Shown piece by piece: positions 62,122-64,000 of a DNA stretch of 64,000 nt. Position 1 is the stretch's first letter, and each line of letters begins with the position of its first letter. The notes under the pieces are model-generated. The model was not told the DNA's origin. It ran no database searches and saw only the letters and a program-made list of their open reading frames with translations. A program made the position numbers and the translations under genes. This DNA comes from Tyzzerella sp. An114 (GTDB lineage: Bacteria; Bacillota; Clostridia; Lachnospirales; Anaerotignaceae): NCBI RefSeq assembly GCF_002161055.1, contig NZ_NFLT01000001.1, positions 1 to 64,000 of the forward strand, read 5' to 3'.

Positions 62122-63213
62122 TTAATAAGACATCTTGTCCATATAAATCATATATTTGCTTACCATAAGAGTTATTTTGAATATTATGGCATCATCAAAA
62201 TTTCTAAGGTCAAGACCTGTCATTTTCTGAAGTTTATCAAGTCTGTATACAAGTGTGTTTCTGTGTATATAGAGCTGTCTTGATGTTTCAGAAACATTAA
62301 GATTATTTTCAAAGAATTTATTTACTGTTGCAAGAGTTTCATCGTCAAAATCGTCCATTGTAAGACCATGTAAAACCTCTTTTATGAACATTCTGCAAAG
62401 AGGAAGTGGAAGCTGATATATAAGTCTACCTATACCAAGTTTCTCATAGTTTACAATAAATTTATCTCCTTCAAAAATCTTTCCAACTTCAAGAGCCATT
62501 TTAGCCTCTTTATAAGAACGGGAAACATCTTTAAGGTCATTTACAACTGTACCGATGGAGATATAAACTTTGCTCTTAATTTCATTATTGAGAGTATCGG
62601 CAATCATTTTAGCAATCTTTTCGATTTCGTCCATAGTTTCCTTTTCTCTCAATTCTTTAACGAGTATTATGCTATGCTCGTCAACAGCTGTAACAAAATC
62701 TTTTGTCTTTGCTGGGAATATACTTCTTACTATCTCAACAATATTCATATCTTTGTCGATATTAGTTTCTATAAGATATACAATTCTTCTTATATTGTTT
62801 TCAATGTGAAGTTTTTTAGCTCTGCTGTAAATATCAACAAGAAGAAGATTGTCAAGAAGAAGATTTTTGATAAAGTTATCTTTGTCGTATCTTTCTTTGT
62901 AAGCAACAAGGAGACTCTGAATTTGGAAAGCAGCAATTTTACCTATTCTGTAACCTTCTTCATCCTCACCTTTAACCTGTACAACATATTCAGGAATACC
63001 GTTATCATATATTTTGAAATACTGATAACCGAGTATAAGCTGGCTTTCAGCCTGAGAACCAATAAAATTCTCAATGGCATCAATCTGTCTGCCAATCATG
63101 TTTTCCTCTGTTGTAGCAATAACCTTTCCTTCTTTCTCAACAACACTAAGCTCTTTACGAGTTATGTTCTTAAGACCATCGATTGTGTTTTGTAAAATTT
63201 GATTTGAAATCAT
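62122..63213 (-). CDS. CdaR/PucR-type transcriptional regulator
   Basis: The 363-residue protein has an N-terminal sugar-diacid-recognition-like region (about 1-125) with ENFIGSQAESQLILGYQYFKI, a GGDEF-like middle region, and a PucR-type C-terminal helix-turn-helix (LNVSETSRQLYIHRNTLVYRLDKLQKMTGLDLRN). Members respond to metabolites, and several control cell-wall or carbon genes. It sits upstream of ftsE with a terminator between. The ATG at 63213 follows GGGGTGAGGG; the frame opens at 63267. Confidence 0.85.
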   Translation of the reverse strand: MISNQILQNTIDGLKNITRKELSVVEKEGKVIATTEENMIGRQIDAIENFIGSQAESQLILGYQYFKIYDNGIPEYVVQVKGEDEEGYRIGKIAAFQIQSLLVAYKERYDKDNFIKNLLLDNLLLVDIYSRAKKLHIENNIRRIVYLIETNIDKDMNIVEIVRSIFPAKTKDFVTAVDEHSIILVKELREKETMDEIEKIAKMIADTLNNEIKSKVYISIGTVVNDLKDVSRSYKEAKMALEVGKIFEGDKFIVNYEKLGIGRLIYQLPLPLCRMFIKEVLHGLTMDDFDDETLATVNKFFENNLNVSETSRQLYIHRNTLVYRLDKLQKMTGLDLRNFDDAIIFKITLMVSKYMIYMDKMSY

Positions 63214-63543
63214 ACCCTCACCCCAGAAAAAATTATTTTTTTGTTTCCCCAAATGACTTTTTTGCAAAACCTTAAGCTGTCAATTAGAACAAATTGTACA
63301 TACAAAACATCTTTTTTGCCCTATTACATTTTATAACAAAATACCAAAAAAATAAAGAGAAATATTTAAAAAAAGTACAAACTTTCTTCAAAATATTTAT
63401 TTTTTAATAAAAATAGCAAATTAAATTTGTCTATAAAGTGATTTTTCACTGTCTGAGTTCAAAAAGTGGGCACTTTTTACAATCAAAGTTTTTATATTAC
63501 ACAGTATTGTCATACAGTAAATTTCAACAAAATTATTTTAATA
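63214..63543. other. Intergenic region without gene
   Basis: This 330-base stretch between two minus-strand genes is AT-rich. It holds the ribosome site of the CdaR-type gene and a TTGACA-like box at about 63284-63279 without a clear -10 partner. Two small hairpins are seen, AGTGA/TCACT near 63437-63450 and the terminator at 63461-63478. I see no other feature. Confidence 0.5.
63461..63478. terminator. Short terminator after the YitT/DUF2179 gene
   Basis: AAAAAGTG and CACTTTTT pair around GG; about 66 bases beyond the stop codon of the minus-strand gene. Confidence 0.55.
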
Positions 63544-64000
63544 TCACAATTTGTATGTGACAAAACCTTCACCCATAACCTCTTTTATGTCTGTTACCAT
63601 CATAAAAGCACTACTGTCAATATTCATAACAATTTCTTTTACAATAGAAATTTCCTTCTGTGAGAAAACACATAAAAGAACATCTTTATCATTATTTGTA
63701 TACATTCCCTTACCTTTAAGAGCAGTAACTCCTCTTTTAAGGTCTTTCATAAGACTTTCTGATATTTCATCGGATTTATCTGATATTATAAAAACAGCCT
63801 TGGCAAATCCTATACCGTCTATTATACCTCCAGCAACCTTAGTACATATAAAAACAGATATTACAGAGTACATAGATTTTTCAATACCAAAAACAAAAAG
63901 TCCCATAGCAATAACAACAGCATCTATAACAAAAAGTATTTTGGATATAGATATATGACTATTATACTTATATATTATAGCGGCCAAAAGGTCTGAACCG
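63544..64000 (-). CDS. YitT/DUF2179 family membrane protein, C-terminal part (cut by window end)
   Basis: The frame runs off the right edge. Visible residues begin GSDLLAAIIYKYNSHIS, matching the internal GSD/GTD repeat of YitT-type membrane proteins, so the true N-terminus lies outside the window. After two membrane segments, the C-terminal 90 residues (FIISDKSDEISESLMKDLKRGVTALKGKGMYTN and VLLCVFSQKEISIVKEIV) are the DUF2179 domain. Family members are widespread in Firmicutes without known substrate. A hairpin terminator follows. Confidence 0.88.
   Translation of the reverse strand, partial: GSDLLAAIIYKYNSHISISKILFVIDAVVIAMGLFVFGIEKSMYSVISVFICTKVAGGIIDGIGFAKAVFIISDKSDEISESLMKDLKRGVTALKGKGMYTNNDKDVLLCVFSQKEISIVKEIVMNIDSSAFMMVTDIKEVMGEGFVTYKL

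Noticed and set aside
1-64000. tRNA, rRNA, T-box, CRISPR, insertion sequence, prophage or restriction-modification genes
   Set aside because: I looked for their signatures on both strands and saw none. A covariance or profile search could still find a degenerate one.

Overview
The window is AT-rich DNA (roughly 30% GC by eye) from a low-GC anaerobic Clostridia bacterium. A member of the Lachnospirales is the best guess. Supporting signs are the metK-recD2-comFC order, ftsE-ftsX-M23-ctpA next to an actin-like mreB/mbl gene, DUF6762, DUF4250, C_GCAxxG_C_C and DUF1700 families, an S-layer-anchored glycosidase, class II fructose-bisphosphate aldolase, strong AGGAGG ribosome binding sites and almost exclusive use of AGA for arginine. 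I cannot name the genus. About 61 protein genes are supported, two of them cut by the window ends. I see no rRNA, tRNA, CRISPR array, insertion sequence or phage gene.

Layout. 1-5.0 kb: cut acyltransferase-3 gene, VanZ-like protein, aroQ, cyclophilin, metallophosphoesterase, then a PadR-DUF1700-membrane protein operon with an operator-like dyad over its promoter. 5.2-12.2 kb: cell-surface genes, namely a polysaccharide deacetylase and a 1871-residue S-layer GH20 hexosaminidase whose 5' leader carries a BglG/LicT-type antiterminator site (RAT) overlapping a terminator. 12.7-16.5 kb: clpB under a perfect CIRCE element, and an orphan substrate-binding lipoprotein. 16.5-19.8 kb: aminotransferase plus ECF transporter S component, divergent from a MocR regulator. 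19.8-25.4 kb: ComEC-like lipoprotein with DUF3006, DUF4250, a Crp/Fnr regulator divergent from a Nim-like flavoprotein and ferredoxin, beta carbonic anhydrase, YaiI-type protein, dCMP deaminase and a C_GCAxxG_C_C protein with a long structured leader. 25.7-30.6 kb: two radical SAM genes, a P-loop protein, a CDF metal exporter behind a short attenuator-like leader, and a surface trypsin-like protease.

30.8-42.9 kb: feoAB, GNAT, ROK glucokinase, hypothetical genes, OGG-type glycosylase, DUF554, then cbiMNQO (cobalt ECF transporter) behind a promoter, a CcpA-like cre palindrome and a cobalamin riboswitch, and finally fba. 43-48.6 kb: a calcium-type P-ATPase, Xaa-Pro aminopeptidase and DUF2161 operon, divergent from a YtaF/MntP-type membrane protein and a small membrane protein. 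48.7-52.0 kb: a Gld-type ABC exporter operon. 52.1-56.6 kb: metK under a SAM-I riboswitch, followed by recD2 and comFC. 56.7-64 kb: mreB/mbl, ctpA, M23 hydrolase activator, ftsX and ftsE (peptidoglycan remodelling at division), a CdaR-type regulator, and a cut YitT/DUF2179 gene.

Most of the window is ordinary core and accessory clostridial DNA. The best leads are regulatory: the RAT attenuator on the S-layer GH20 gene, two leader RNAs with intrinsic terminators that I could not assign to a known class (upstream of the C_GCAxxG_C_C gene and of the CDF exporter), a cre box stacked on a B12 riboswitch, and a MocR regulator whose expected PLP-binding lysine reads as arginine.
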